Part shown: piece by piece, positions 17,306 to 26,029 of the stretch
Numbering within the stretch: the first letter of the stretch is position 1
Layout of the letters: every line of letters starts with the position of its first letter
Source: Chitinophaga eiseniae
Lineage (GTDB): Bacteria; Bacteroidota; Bacteroidia; Chitinophagales; Chitinophagaceae
NCBI RefSeq assembly: GCF_900167135.1
Contig: NZ_FUWZ01000001.1
Span: 1,412,336 to 1,476,335, forward strand
Length of the DNA: 64,000 nt
Direction: 5' to 3'
Program-made: the position numbers and the translations under genes
The notes under the pieces: generated by a model
Seen by the model: the letters and a program-made list of their open reading frames with translations, nothing else
What the model was told of the DNA's origin: nothing
Database searches by the model: none

Positions 17306-18174
17306 GCCTGCAACACCTCCCGGATGCTGTTGTAGTAGTTGCCGCCAAATAATAACATATGTACCAGCAAAGGATATAACTGGCAAACACCGATCCGCTG
17401 TTGCCATCCCGGCGACAGCGGCCAGGCTGCCTGATAGGCATAATAAAAACGGGTGTCAAAACCACCAAACAAACGCGCCATGGCCAGGTCCATCTCCCGG
17501 TGCCCGTAATACACCGCCGGATCAAACACGCAAGCCCTGCCATCCGGCCCCACCATAAAATTACCCGACCATAAATCCCCATGCAACAACGCCGGCGCCT
17601 CGGCCGGGAACAACTGCGGCAACTGCCGGCAAAGCCGCTCCGCCTGCTGCACCATGCCCTGATCTATAATACGCTGGTCATAAGCCATCCGGACCAGCGG
17701 CATCAGCCGGTTGAACGCATAAAACACCGGCCAGCTGCTGTAAGGCGTATTGTACTGCCGGACCGTGCCAATATAATTCGGCGCAGGATACCCATAATGT
17801 GGCTGCGTTTTCCGGTGCTGTTGCGCCAGCGACTGCGCAAAATGCTCCCAGAAATCCTGTACCGCATTGCCTTTGACCATCAGCTCCATCAACAGGTAAG
17901 ACTGCCCGTTGCTCTGCCCATAGGCCAGCGGCTGCGGTACCGTCAGCGCCCGCGCACCATGCAACGCCTCCAGACCGGCATACTCGGCGGCAAACATGTC
18001 CGGATAACGCCGGGCATCATTCAGCTTCAGGAAAAAATATCCCTCGTTGGTGCCTATACGAAATGTTTGGTTAATATCGCCACCATGTACGCTTTTTGCG
18101 TCATTAATATGTATTTTCACTTTCAGCTGTTCGGATAACGCCGCGCTTAGTTGTTTTTGTAGAATTTCATCGAT
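17299..18174 (-). CDS. Fructosamine kinase family protein
   Basis: A 291-residue protein of the fructosamine/ketosamine-3-kinase family, similar in length to bacterial YniA. The kinase-like fold shows SVHGGDINQTFRI near the N-terminus, the catalytic loop LLHGDLWSGNFMV and the metal-binding VFDPAVYYGHREMDLAM. Such enzymes phosphorylate protein- or amino-acid-bound ketosamines for deglycation. ATG 18174 (MIDEILQ) is chosen over 18201. It starts only 17 nt from the divergent DUF3810 gene, so its promoter must lie within that gene. It overlaps the hybrid kinase at its 3' end. Confidence 0.88.
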   Translation of the reverse strand: MDEILQKQLSAALSEQLKVKIHINDAKSVHGGDINQTFRIGTNEGYFFLKLNDARRYPDMFAAEYAGLEALHGARALTVPQPLAYGQSNGQSYLLMELMVKGNAVQDFWEHFAQSLAQQHRKTQPHYGYPAPNYIGTVRQYNTPYSSWPVFYAFNRLMPLVRMAYDQRIIDQGMVQQAERLCRQLPQLFPAEAPALLHGDLWSGNFMVGPDGRACVFDPAVYYGHREMDLAMARLFGGFDTRFYYAYQAAWPLSPGWQQRIGVCQLYPLLVHMLLFGGNYYNSIREVLQAY

Positions 18175-18191
18175 CATGTTTCGCCACTTAT

Positions 18192-19274
18192 ATGGAAACA
18201 AAAGCCAAAATTAAAAAGAAGATCGTCCGTATTGTATTAACACTCACGGGTATACTGTTGTTAAAGGGATGCTTTGCCTGGAGTAACCGCTTCAGCGAAG
18301 CCTGGTTCCATAGGTGGTACAGCAGTATCAGTACGGTGTTTCGACAGTTAACAGGTATAGTGCCATTCAGTGTTGGGGACGTAATATATACCGCCTGGAT
18401 TGTAACTTCCCTGTTTTATTTGTTAAAACTATGTTATAAACTGGTCCGGATGCAATGGGGAGGAGCCGGCTGGATCACCCTGCGCGGTATCCATTTTGTC
18501 CTGAAGCTCTATCTTGCCTTCCTTATCCTCTGGGGATTCAACTATGAACGCAATACCCTGCTGCGTGATACGGGCATCATCACGGGCGACTATAACACGC
18601 AGCAACTTTACCAGCTGTCTGATACTCTGCTGCGGCTCACCAACGCCGAAAAACAACGCCTCGGCGATACCACAGGCGTTACCCTGCCGGATAAAACCAC
18701 TCCGCTGTTTGCCAGGGCTGCCGCCGCCTACCAGGCCGCCGCGGAACGCTGGCCCGCTTTCCGGTACAAGGCGCCCTGCGTGAAAAAAGCACTCTTCGGC
18801 GAATGGCTCAACTATCCCGGGGTAACCGGATACCTCAATCCCTTCACCCTCGAAGCACAGGTCAACACTACCGTACCCACAGTGATACAACCCATCATTA
18901 CCTGCCATGAAATTGCCCACCAGCTGGGATATGCGCCGGAAGAAGAAGCCAATTTTGTAGGGTATCTTGCTGCTACCAGTATTCAGGATAGCCATTTCCG
19001 TTATGCGGCCAATTTTGATATGCTCCTCTATAGCGTACGCCAGCTGGCCGTCAGAGACACCGTGCTGGCAAAGGATATCTGGCGCCGGGCGCTCCCCGGC
19101 GTAAAGGCGGATTATAAAAGCATCACTACTTTCTATGAAAAGTATACGGGCAAAGTGGATGACTATTCCACCATCTTGTATGACCAGTACCTGAAGGCGA
19201 ATAAACAGCAGAAAGGTATCCGCAGCTACAGCGAAGTGACCGGATGGCTGATCGCCTGGTTTAAAATACGCTGA
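18192..19274 (+). CDS. DUF3810 family membrane protein with HExxH motif
   Basis: A 360-residue protein with three N-terminal transmembrane helices (about residues 10-28, 57-78 and 98-116) followed by a soluble domain. It carries a zinc-metalloprotease-like motif (CHEIAHQLGYAPEEEANFVGYLA), where HEIAH plus a downstream Glu could bind zinc, as in the DUF3810 family. It is probably an inner-membrane peptidase, but no substrate is known. The stop codon directly abuts that of the convergent arginase gene with no spacer. Confidence 0.88.
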   Translation: METKAKIKKKIVRIVLTLTGILLLKGCFAWSNRFSEAWFHRWYSSISTVFRQLTGIVPFSVGDVIYTAWIVTSLFYLLKLCYKLVRMQWGGAGWITLRGIHFVLKLYLAFLILWGFNYERNTLLRDTGIITGDYNTQQLYQLSDTLLRLTNAEKQRLGDTTGVTLPDKTTPLFARAAAAYQAAAERWPAFRYKAPCVKKALFGEWLNYPGVTGYLNPFTLEAQVNTTVPTVIQPIITCHEIAHQLGYAPEEEANFVGYLAATSIQDSHFRYAANFDMLLYSVRQLAVRDTVLAKDIWRRALPGVKADYKSITTFYEKYTGKVDDYSTILYDQYLKANKQQKGIRSYSEVTGWLIAWFKIR

Positions 19275-20222
19275 CTAGTTCATCATCAGCACGTTCACAC
19301 TGCGCTGCAGAATATTGAACGCGATCTCGGCCATCAGGTTCTCCCGGTCCAGTGTCGGGTTTACCTCGGTAATTTCAAAGCAGCAGATCTTGCGGTGCTG
19401 CATAAACTTGGCAATCAGGTCCTCCGCCTCACGCTCCCTTAAACCATTGCTCACCGGCGTACCGGTACCCTTGGAAATAGAGGCGTCCAGGCTGTCCACG
19501 TCGAAAGACACATAGATATAGTCGCAGTCGCTCAGGTAACGGAACACAGACCGGGAAATATTCTCCGGCCCCTTGCGGCGTACTTCATTGGTGGTGATCA
19601 CCTTCATGCCGTATTGTTTGATCAGGTAGTCCTCTTCCTTCTCATAATCTCTCAGGGAGATGAACACAATATCTTCCGGTAATACCTTGGGAGCGATTTT
19701 ACCGATGTTTTTCAGGGCATTCCACATACCGGTGGTGGTTTCATCGAGGTCGTGCACCTTGCAGTCCAGGTTGTCCTCCGCAATGGCGGTGGCCAGCGGC
19801 ATCCCGTGCATATTGCCGGAAGGGGTGGTGTAAGGCGTGTGCAGGTCGGCATGGGCATCTATCCAGATCACGCCCAGCTTGGACTTGGGATGCGCCATTT
19901 TCAGCCCGGCAATGGTGGCGCCGGCCGTACTGTGGTCCCCGGAAAGCAGTACGGGGAACCAATTGGCTTTCACCGTTTCACATACGCTTTTGCTGATACG
20001 CTCGTACATGTTCACGGTACCCTTGATCCTTTTGGCATAGGGAGACTCAATAGGTTCAAACAGCAGTTTGTTTTCCGTTTCGATCGCTTCGGTGGGGAAG
20101 TGTACAAAAAAGTTGCTCATGAAGTCCAGCGCAGCTATCTTGATCGCATCCACCCCCAGGCTCGCGCCCCGGGTACCAGCCCCTATTTCCGACTTGACTT
20201 CTATTATTTTGATATTCTTCAT
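19275..20222 (-). CDS. Arginase (ureohydrolase family)
   Basis: A 315-residue ureohydrolase. The binuclear manganese motifs are complete: LSGDHSTAGA, WIDAHADLHTP and SFDVDSLDAS. The segment SGNMHGMPLA is typical of arginases rather than agmatinases or formimidoylglutamases, so hydrolysis of arginine to ornithine and urea is likely. The C-terminus keeps FEITEVNPTLD. It is monocistronic, divergent from an acyl-CoA dehydrogenase and back to back with the DUF3810 gene. Confidence 0.9.
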   Translation of the reverse strand: MKNIKIIEVKSEIGAGTRGASLGVDAIKIAALDFMSNFFVHFPTEAIETENKLLFEPIESPYAKRIKGTVNMYERISKSVCETVKANWFPVLLSGDHSTAGATIAGLKMAHPKSKLGVIWIDAHADLHTPYTTPSGNMHGMPLATAIAEDNLDCKVHDLDETTTGMWNALKNIGKIAPKVLPEDIVFISLRDYEKEEDYLIKQYGMKVITTNEVRRKGPENISRSVFRYLSDCDYIYVSFDVDSLDASISKGTGTPVSNGLREREAEDLIAKFMQHRKICCFEITEVNPTLDRENLMAEIAFNILQRSVNVLMMN

Positions 20223-20475
20223 AAAGTTTTCATTACCGGCAAGCTACAGGATTTTGGCAGAACACCCAAAGCAGCAGAACCGGCAACGGTAAAAAAAGGA
20301 CGGATATTGTATGAACCAAATCCAATACAGTGGTGTTATCCTCGCATTTTGTTCAATAATTATCACGATATGGTTGACAACGTTGAATTTTCCCAGTGGC
20401 ATTTTTTTACGTGCTGATTTATAAATAATTTGGATGCTATCAACTCATCTTTTAAAAACAACTACAACTATAACC

Positions 20476-21615
20476 ATGGACTTTCAACTTACGGAAGAGC
20501 ATCTTATGATTCAAAAGGCTGCGCGTGATTTCGCCCAAACCGAACTTTTACCGGGGGTGATAGAGCGTGATGAGCATCAGAAATTCCCGGCTGAACAGAT
20601 AAAAAAACTGGGCGAACTGGGCTTTCTGGGTATGATGGTCAGCCCTAAATATGGCGGCGCAGGTCTGGACACCATCTCCTATGTACTGGCGATGGAAGAA
20701 ATATCGAAGATAGATGCTTCCGCTTCCGTGGTAATGAGCGTAAATAATTCACTGGTTTGCTGGGGACTGGAAGCCTACGGCACAGAAGAACAGAAACAGA
20801 AATACCTTGTGCCGCTGGCTAAAGGGGAAATTATTGGCGCCTTCCTGCTGAGCGAGCCGGAAGCCGGTTCCGATGCCACCTCCCAACGCACCACGGCAGA
20901 AGATAAAGGAGACCACTACCTGCTCAACGGCACCAAAAACTGGATCACCAACGGTAACTCCGCCAGCGTATACCTCGTGATGGCCCAAACCCATCCGGAA
21001 AAAGGCAGCAAAGGCATCAACGCCCTGATCGTAGAGAAAAACAGCCCGGGCGTAACCGTCGGCGCCAAAGAAAACAAACTGGGCATCCGCGGCAGCGACA
21101 CCCACAGCATCATGTTCCAGGACGTGGTGGTACCAAAAGAAAACAGGATCGGGGAAGACGGCTTCGGCTTCAAATTCGCCATGAAAACGCTGGGCGGCGG
21201 CCGCATCGGCATCGCTTCCCAGGCACTCGGCATCGCCAGCGGCGCGTACGAACTGGCCGTTAAATACTCCAAAGAAAGAAAAGCATTCGGAAAAGAGATA
21301 TCCCAGCATCAGGCCATCCAGTTCAAACTGGCGGACATGGCCACCAGAATCGAGGCGTCACGCCTGCTCTGCCTCAAGGCAGCATGGGAAAAAGACCAGC
21401 ACCTCGATTATACCCTCAGTGGGTCTATGGCCAAAGTGTTCTCCTCTGAAACCGCTATGTGGGTGACCACAGAAGCAGTACAGGTACACGGCGGCTACGG
21501 CTACGTGAAAGAATACCACGTAGAACGCCTCATGCGCGACGCAAAGATCACCCAGATTTACGAAGGCACCTCCGAAGTGCAGCGTATCGTGATCAGCCGC
21601 TCCATCCTGGCGTAA
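20476..21615 (+). CDS. Acyl-CoA dehydrogenase
   Basis: A 379-residue FAD-dependent acyl-CoA dehydrogenase of the short/branched-chain type. Signature segments include AFLLSEPEAGSDA and NGTKNWITNG (FAD binding), and the catalytic base Glu in QIYEGTSEVQRIVI near the C-terminus. It introduces the 2,3-double bond of acyl-CoA in beta-oxidation or branched-chain amino-acid breakdown. ATG 20476 (MDFQLTEEH) matches the family start; the ATG at 20434 would add 14 residues. A strong terminator follows. Confidence 0.95.
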   Translation: MDFQLTEEHLMIQKAARDFAQTELLPGVIERDEHQKFPAEQIKKLGELGFLGMMVSPKYGGAGLDTISYVLAMEEISKIDASASVVMSVNNSLVCWGLEAYGTEEQKQKYLVPLAKGEIIGAFLLSEPEAGSDATSQRTTAEDKGDHYLLNGTKNWITNGNSASVYLVMAQTHPEKGSKGINALIVEKNSPGVTVGAKENKLGIRGSDTHSIMFQDVVVPKENRIGEDGFGFKFAMKTLGGGRIGIASQALGIASGAYELAVKYSKERKAFGKEISQHQAIQFKLADMATRIEASRLLCLKAAWEKDQHLDYTLSGSMAKVFSSETAMWVTTEAVQVHGGYGYVKEYHVERLMRDAKITQIYEGTSEVQRIVISRSILA

Positions 21616-21635
21616 TCAGCACCAAATATTCCACA

Positions 21636-21670
21636 GCGCCCCGGGCCCAAACCCCGGGGCGCTTTATTTT
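21636..21670 (+). terminator. Terminator after the acyl-CoA dehydrogenase gene
   Basis: A G+C-rich stem (GCGCCCCGGG with CCCGGGGCGC, 21636-21662) is followed by TTTATTTT, 20 nt after the stop codon. Confidence 0.85.
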
Positions 21671-21684
21671 ACAGCAGCTTTGTT

Positions 21685-21692
21685 TATTTTTG
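21685..21692 (+). promoter_or_regulatory. -7 box immediately before the YggS start codon
   Basis: TATTTTTG fits TAnnTTTG and ends four bases before ATG 21697. If used, transcription would start at or within a few bases of the ATG, giving a leaderless or nearly leaderless mRNA. There is no good -33 TTTG, so this remains a candidate. Confidence 0.5.
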
Positions 21693-21696
21693 CGGG

Positions 21697-22383
21697 ATGG
21701 CTATCAATATCAATGCTTACCAGGAAGTGCTGTCCCGGCTGAAGCCCTATAACGCCCAACTGGTGGCGGTTTCCAAAACCAAACCAGCAGAAGACATAGC
21801 TGCGTTCTATGCTGCAGGACAGCGCATCTTCGGCGAAAACTACGTACAGGAACTCGTGGACAAACAGGCAGTACTGCCTGCCGACATCGAATGGCATTTT
21901 ATCGGACACCTCCAGTCCAATAAAGTCAAATACATGGCTCCCTTTGTACACACCATCCATGCGGTAGACAGTCTTAAACTGTTGCAGGAAATCAATAAAC
22001 AGGCCGCCAAACACCAACGGGTGATCAACTGCCTGCTACAGGTCCATATCGCAGCGGAAGAAACAAAATTCGGCCTGGACGGGCAGGAGTTACAGCAACT
22101 GCTCTCTTCGTGGAACAGCCACCAGGCTGATTTTGCAAACATCCGCATCGCCGGCATGATGGGCATGGCCACCAACACCACCAACGAAACACAGGTCCGC
22201 CAAGAGTTCCACCAGCTCCACCAGTTATTCGGGTCTGTTAAAACCACATTTTTTAACACACAGGATTATTTCAGGGAACTATCCATCGGCATGAGCGCTG
22301 ATTATACCATCGCACTGGAGGAGGGCAGTACATTGGTACGCATCGGCAGCCTGCTGTTTGGAGAAAGGAACTACAATCAGTAA
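21697..22383 (+). CDS. YggS family PLP homeostasis protein
   Basis: A 228-residue PLP-binding barrel protein. The PLP lysine lies in LVAVSKTKPAEDI, with FGENYVQEL, WHFIGHLQSNK and the C-terminal LSIGMSADYTIALEEGSTLV that binds the cofactor phosphate. All are family hallmarks. It has no enzymatic activity and buffers pyridoxal phosphate. The following lipoprotein gene begins 3 nt after its stop codon, so the two are probably cotranscribed. Confidence 0.95.
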   Translation: MAININAYQEVLSRLKPYNAQLVAVSKTKPAEDIAAFYAAGQRIFGENYVQELVDKQAVLPADIEWHFIGHLQSNKVKYMAPFVHTIHAVDSLKLLQEINKQAAKHQRVINCLLQVHIAAEETKFGLDGQELQQLLSSWNSHQADFANIRIAGMMGMATNTTNETQVRQEFHQLHQLFGSVKTTFFNTQDYFRELSIGMSADYTIALEEGSTLVRIGSLLFGERNYNQ

Positions 22384-22386
22384 CTT

Positions 22387-23628
22387 ATGAAACAACTTTG
22401 GATCTGCTGCCTGGCAGGTATCGGCTTCACCGCCTGCAACACCGGCACCGCAAAAAAAGAACTCACCAACGGCACCTGGCAGGCCAGCCTGCACCGCGCC
22501 GATGGCGCCAACATCGTCTTTAACTTTCTCGTAAAAGACACCGCCGGAAAAAAAGTACTTTATGTACTTAACGCAACAGACAAACTGCTGGTAGACGATG
22601 TAAAAGTCTCCGGCGATTCAGTCTTCATTAAAATGCCTTTCTTCGACTCTGACTTTAAAGCCCGCTTCACCGGCGATGGCAGCCTCGAAGGACAATGGAC
22701 CCGCCACCTCGCGGATAAAGACGTATCAATACCATTTACCGCTAAACCCAACACCGCAGAACGTTTCCCGAAAGGCGCGGCCCCCGCGCAACAGGTGACC
22801 GGCCGCTGGGTGACCACCTTCGTGGATAAGGAAAAAGACAAATCCAGCACCGCCATCGGCGAATTCAAACAGATGGGCGACCTGGTATATGGCACTTTCC
22901 TCACCACCACCGGCGACTACCGCTTCCTCGACGGCAGCATGGACGGCGATACTCTCCGCCTCTCCACTTTCGACGGCTCCCACGCTTACCTCTTCAAAGC
23001 CGTGGTCAAAAAAGACAGTATCGTTGACGGCCGCTTCTTCGCCGGCATCGGCGATCATGTGGAAGACTGGTCCGCCGTGAAAAATGATACCGCCAAACTG
23101 CCCGACGAACGCACCATCGCCACCATGAAACCAGGTCAGTCAAAACTCGATTTCACCTTCCCCGATATGAACGGTAACAAAGTCAGCATTAATGACGACC
23201 GCTTCAAAAACAAGGCGGTGGTCATCACACTCATGGGCTCCTGGTGCCCTAACTGTATGGACGAAACCGGTTTCCTCAGCGAATGGTACCAGAAAAATAA
23301 AGACCGTGGCGTGGAAATCATCGGCCTGGCATATGAACGCACGCCCGACTTCGAAAAATCGCAGAAAGCACTCACCGGCTTCCTCAACCGCTTCAACGTG
23401 CAATACCCCGTGCTCATCACCGGCGTAACGCCCGCAGACCCCGAAAAAGGAGAGAAGACGCTGCCCCAGCTGACTGCCATCAAAGGATTTCCTACCACCA
23501 TCTTCATCGATAAAAAAGGAAATGTGAAAGAAGTACATACCGGCTTCTCCGGACCAGGCACAGGTGATCATTATGAACAGTTCAAAGCCGATTTTGAAAG
23601 GTTGATCACCCAGTTGCTCGAATCATAA
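22387..23628 (+). CDS. TlpA-like thioredoxin-fold lipoprotein
   Basis: A 413-residue lipoprotein: signal MKQLWICCLAGIGFTAC with the lipobox Cys at 17. The N-terminal 250 residues are beta-rich and unassigned. The C-terminal half is a TlpA/ResA-type thioredoxin domain with the active site Cys287-Pro-Asn-Cys290 (GSWCPNCMDE) and the cis-proline loop KGFPTTIFID. It probably acts as a periplasmic membrane-tethered thiol reductant or disulfide exchanger. Such long N-terminal extensions are common in Bacteroidota TlpA-like proteins. A terminator lies 21 nt downstream. Confidence 0.9.
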   Translation: MKQLWICCLAGIGFTACNTGTAKKELTNGTWQASLHRADGANIVFNFLVKDTAGKKVLYVLNATDKLLVDDVKVSGDSVFIKMPFFDSDFKARFTGDGSLEGQWTRHLADKDVSIPFTAKPNTAERFPKGAAPAQQVTGRWVTTFVDKEKDKSSTAIGEFKQMGDLVYGTFLTTTGDYRFLDGSMDGDTLRLSTFDGSHAYLFKAVVKKDSIVDGRFFAGIGDHVEDWSAVKNDTAKLPDERTIATMKPGQSKLDFTFPDMNGNKVSINDDRFKNKAVVITLMGSWCPNCMDETGFLSEWYQKNKDRGVEIIGLAYERTPDFEKSQKALTGFLNRFNVQYPVLITGVTPADPEKGEKTLPQLTAIKGFPTTIFIDKKGNVKEVHTGFSGPGTGDHYEQFKADFERLITQLLES

Positions 23629-23649
23629 TTTTAACGGATAAATTAGTGC

Positions 23650-23694
23650 AAATCCTTCCTGGTAAACAGTTACCGGGAAGGATTTGACTTTTTA
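23650..23694 (+). terminator. Terminator after the TlpA-like gene
   Basis: Inverted repeat AAATCCTTCC/GGAAGGATTT (23650-23659 and about 23676-23685) followed by GACTTTTT. Confidence 0.75.
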
Positions 23695-24018
23695 AGAAAA
23701 TTTATTTTTTCATCTCTTTCAAAAAGTATTGAAAAATTGAAAAAACTGCCTATTTTACTGCTCCGTTTGACTTTATGAATTCCACCATTATCTAACACGC
23801 TTGTCAATCCACCTCCGGAACAATGTCAATATCTGGTATTGTTCCGGCAGGTAACGAAGCCTCCACGTTTAGCCTTGTAAATTCCACGTTTTTTTCTTTC
23901 ACGCTATCTTAACATTTGCGGTGGCCGTTATGGCCTGATATTTGAAAATCTTGCTTCACTGTGCAGGTTTAAACCACGCACGCGCTTTTTTTGTTAAACC
24001 AAATAAAATCTACACATT
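23695..24018. other. Non-coding spacer with a 10-bp perfect hairpin
   Basis: No plausible gene lies in this 324-bp stretch upstream of the YtxH gene. It contains a perfect hairpin (CCGGAACAAT/ATTGTTCCGG, 23815-23824 and 23838-23847, 13-nt loop) without a T-tract. Near 23930 there is a small GGCC-TTAT-GGCC repeat, and near 23967 an AGGTTTAAACC palindrome. It may be a long 5' leader for the stress-type YtxH gene or a small RNA; nothing more can be said. Confidence 0.5.
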
Positions 24019-24321
24019 ATGTCTACTACCAAATTTTTAGCAGGAGCAATTGCAGGGTTAACCACCGGGATTATTATTGGTATGTTAACAGCCCCGGAAA
24101 GCGGCGATAATACACGCAAAAGGATCAGGCATACTGCGGATGACTGGCGCAACAAAATCAATGGTATGGTAAATCGTGGCGGTGAAGATCTCTCAGACCT
24201 GAAAGAAGTATTTGAGAAAGAAATCGACGGACTTCAGGAAGATACCCGCGAACGCGTTTTAAGACTGATCAACAAAGCACAGGGAAAATACAACCGCTTT
24301 AAAAAAGAAGCCCTTTCATAA
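24019..24321 (+). CDS. YtxH domain protein
   Basis: A 100-residue protein with an N-terminal hydrophobic segment (KFLAGAIAGLTTGIIIGMLTAPESG) followed by a charged helical tail. This is the YtxH/general-stress layout, in which a membrane-anchored coiled coil faces the cytoplasm. Members are often induced by osmotic or phosphate stress, but the role is unclear. It is preceded by 390 bp of non-coding DNA and converges on a DUF2892/SRPBCC gene across a family B palindrome. Confidence 0.9.
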   Translation: MSTTKFLAGAIAGLTTGIIIGMLTAPESGDNTRKRIRHTADDWRNKINGMVNRGGEDLSDLKEVFEKEIDGLQEDTRERVLRLINKAQGKYNRFKKEALS

Positions 24322-24324
24322 ATG

Positions 24325-24405
24325 TTGGAATTTTTTGATTTACGATTTTTTGATTTAAAGTTCACATATACCCGAAATCAAAAAATCGTAAATCAAAAAA
24401 TCCAA
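24325..24405. repeat. Intergenic palindrome, family B copy 1
   Basis: Arms 24325-24356 and 24375-24405 are inverted repeats of two units of TTTTTTGATTTACGA. The element begins three bases after the YtxH stop codon and lies between convergent genes. The same unit builds the larger copy at 28354-28517. Confidence 0.88.
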
Positions 24406-24418
24406 AATGATCAAATGA

Positions 24419-25135
24419 TCAACTGATGATTTCCCCGGTTTCCATATAGTTCTTGAAACGTTTGATATCCTTGTCAATCATGTTTTCAAACGCGGGGTTC
24501 AACAGCCAGGCCAGGCCACTGCCCATATACCCGGCGGGCGGGCGATAGGAGATCATCACATCCACTTCAGTACCGCCGCCCAGCGTTTCCTGGAAAGTAA
24601 CACGGCCTGCCGTAGCAATCGATGATCCGGGTAAAGACCGCCACCCCAGCATCTCTCCGGGTATCTCTTTCACAATTTCCGCATCCCATTCCAGCGTGCC
24701 GATCCCTCCCGGCCCTTTCGCGACCCAGCGCGAGTGCAACGGGTCTATCTCTTCCACAGACTTCAGATGTTTCATGAATACCGGCAGATTGCTCAACTGC
24801 CGCCAGAAATAATAAACCTCCTCCTTCGGGTTGTCTATCTTCATGGAAGTGCGGATATTAATAGAAGCAGTGTGTTTGTCGGGTTTCCTTCTGCCCAGCA
24901 ATCCGTTAACCAGGTCATTGCCGGAGATGCCACGGTACAACAGGTAGCCGGCAGCCAGCAGTTTCAATAAGCTGCCGCCGGGCTTCTTGTCTACCTTACT
25001 GATAGCACTGCCCAACAGCCACGCACCTGTGAAAATGGATACAATCCTGCCTTCCGGAGTTACATTGATGATATTTGAACTTTCATAGAGCGGTCCTGCC
25101 TTCGGAGGTACATGACCATTTGATAGTTTTGTCAT
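24419..25135 (-). CDS. Membrane protein with DUF2892-like segment and SRPBCC domain
   Basis: A 238-residue protein. Residues about 27-75 hold two hydrophobic segments resembling the DUF2892 inner-membrane module (RIVSIFTGAWLLGSAI, LLKLLAAGYLLYRGISG). Residues about 90-235 form an SRPBCC (START-like) domain of the cyclase/dehydrase type, starting INIRTSMKIDNPKEEVYYFW. Such proteins may bind lipids or polyketide-like ligands at the membrane; the exact role is unknown. The neighbouring YtxH gene suggests a stress context, as both kinds occur in stress-induced gene sets. Confidence 0.85.
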   Translation of the reverse strand: MTKLSNGHVPPKAGPLYESSNIINVTPEGRIVSIFTGAWLLGSAISKVDKKPGGSLLKLLAAGYLLYRGISGNDLVNGLLGRRKPDKHTASINIRTSMKIDNPKEEVYYFWRQLSNLPVFMKHLKSVEEIDPLHSRWVAKGPGGIGTLEWDAEIVKEIPGEMLGWRSLPGSSIATAGRVTFQETLGGGTEVDVMISYRPPAGYMGSGLAWLLNPAFENMIDKDIKRFKNYMETGEIIS

Positions 25136-25298
25136 TAGATACAGTTTGGGGTGACGCAGCTAAAACCCTGCAACTTTTGTTGGAAGTCAATAAGATGCTA
25201 ATATCTAAATAACTAAATATTAAAAAATATATACAACGCCTGTGGCATGATGGGTACGGTGCGTAAATAATTACACACTTCCGGCAACCCTTCAACGA

Positions 25299-25931
25299 TC
25301 ATTGGTAAGAAGCATTCAGGACATCGAAAATATTTTTTCCCCAGTTAGGCGCCAGCGCGTCGGCTGGCATAAACCGGCTGAATTTTTCACCCGTTTCCTC
25401 CACCACAGACCGCGCCCTTTTTTTACCACCACCGAAAATAGCCGGTGTGTAATAGATGTTTAAAGCCTTTACCAGCGAGGCCCGGGGATTGGCGGGATCA
25501 GCATCGATCGCTTTCTCCGCATATTGCCGGCTCTCCGCGCCCAGCGAGGCGCCCCGTGAAGGAACGGCGTTGATGCGAGCCGACAGCCAATAGCCCATCA
25601 ACGTCAGCGTTTCCGTATGATGCGGCTGCATCTCCAGCGCTTTTTTCACAAAAGGAGCAGCCTTGTCACAGTATTCCTCCGCTTTTTTCTTTTCTGCCTT
25701 GAAAGATAACTGCGTATAGGCCCAGCCGGCATAATACTGCAACAGCCATTCCCGCGGATGGGCGCCGGCCAGCTGCGCCAGCGTATCGGCATGAGGCAGC
25801 CATTGCGGGGGGGCGCTCTTCTCCAGCACCTGCAACTGCGCCTGTAATACGGCCTGCCAGGAGCTGTCCTGCGCAGAAAGGGCGCTCATACCACCGGTGA
25901 TCATCAAAAAAAGTAAAAGTAATCGCCTCAT
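25299..25931 (-). CDS. Exported TPR-like protein
   Basis: A 210-residue protein with a signal peptide (MRRLLLLFLMITGGMSALSAQ). The mature part is mostly helical with TPR-like repeats (WLLQYYAGWAYTQLSFKAEKK, ALEMQPHHTETLTLMGYWLSA, KAIDADPANPRASLVKALNIY). The start at 25931 is chosen because it begins the signal peptide directly; 25976 would add 15 polar residues. It is probably a periplasmic scaffold or assembly factor. No operon partner. The 163 bp upstream of the next gene holds only A+T-rich sequence with ATCTAAATAACTAAAT-type repeats. Confidence 0.8.
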   Translation of the reverse strand: MRRLLLLFLMITGGMSALSAQDSSWQAVLQAQLQVLEKSAPPQWLPHADTLAQLAGAHPREWLLQYYAGWAYTQLSFKAEKKKAEEYCDKAAPFVKKALEMQPHHTETLTLMGYWLSARINAVPSRGASLGAESRQYAEKAIDADPANPRASLVKALNIYYTPAIFGGGKKRARSVVEETGEKFSRFMPADALAPNWGKNIFDVLNASYQ

Positions 25932-26029
25932 ATAAAAATATTTCTGATAAAAGCCCCGGCGCCAATTATGTGCCACGTTTGTATTTCTGTGCCCGATAGC
26001 CTATCTTAACCGGCCAAACCACTGAACAT

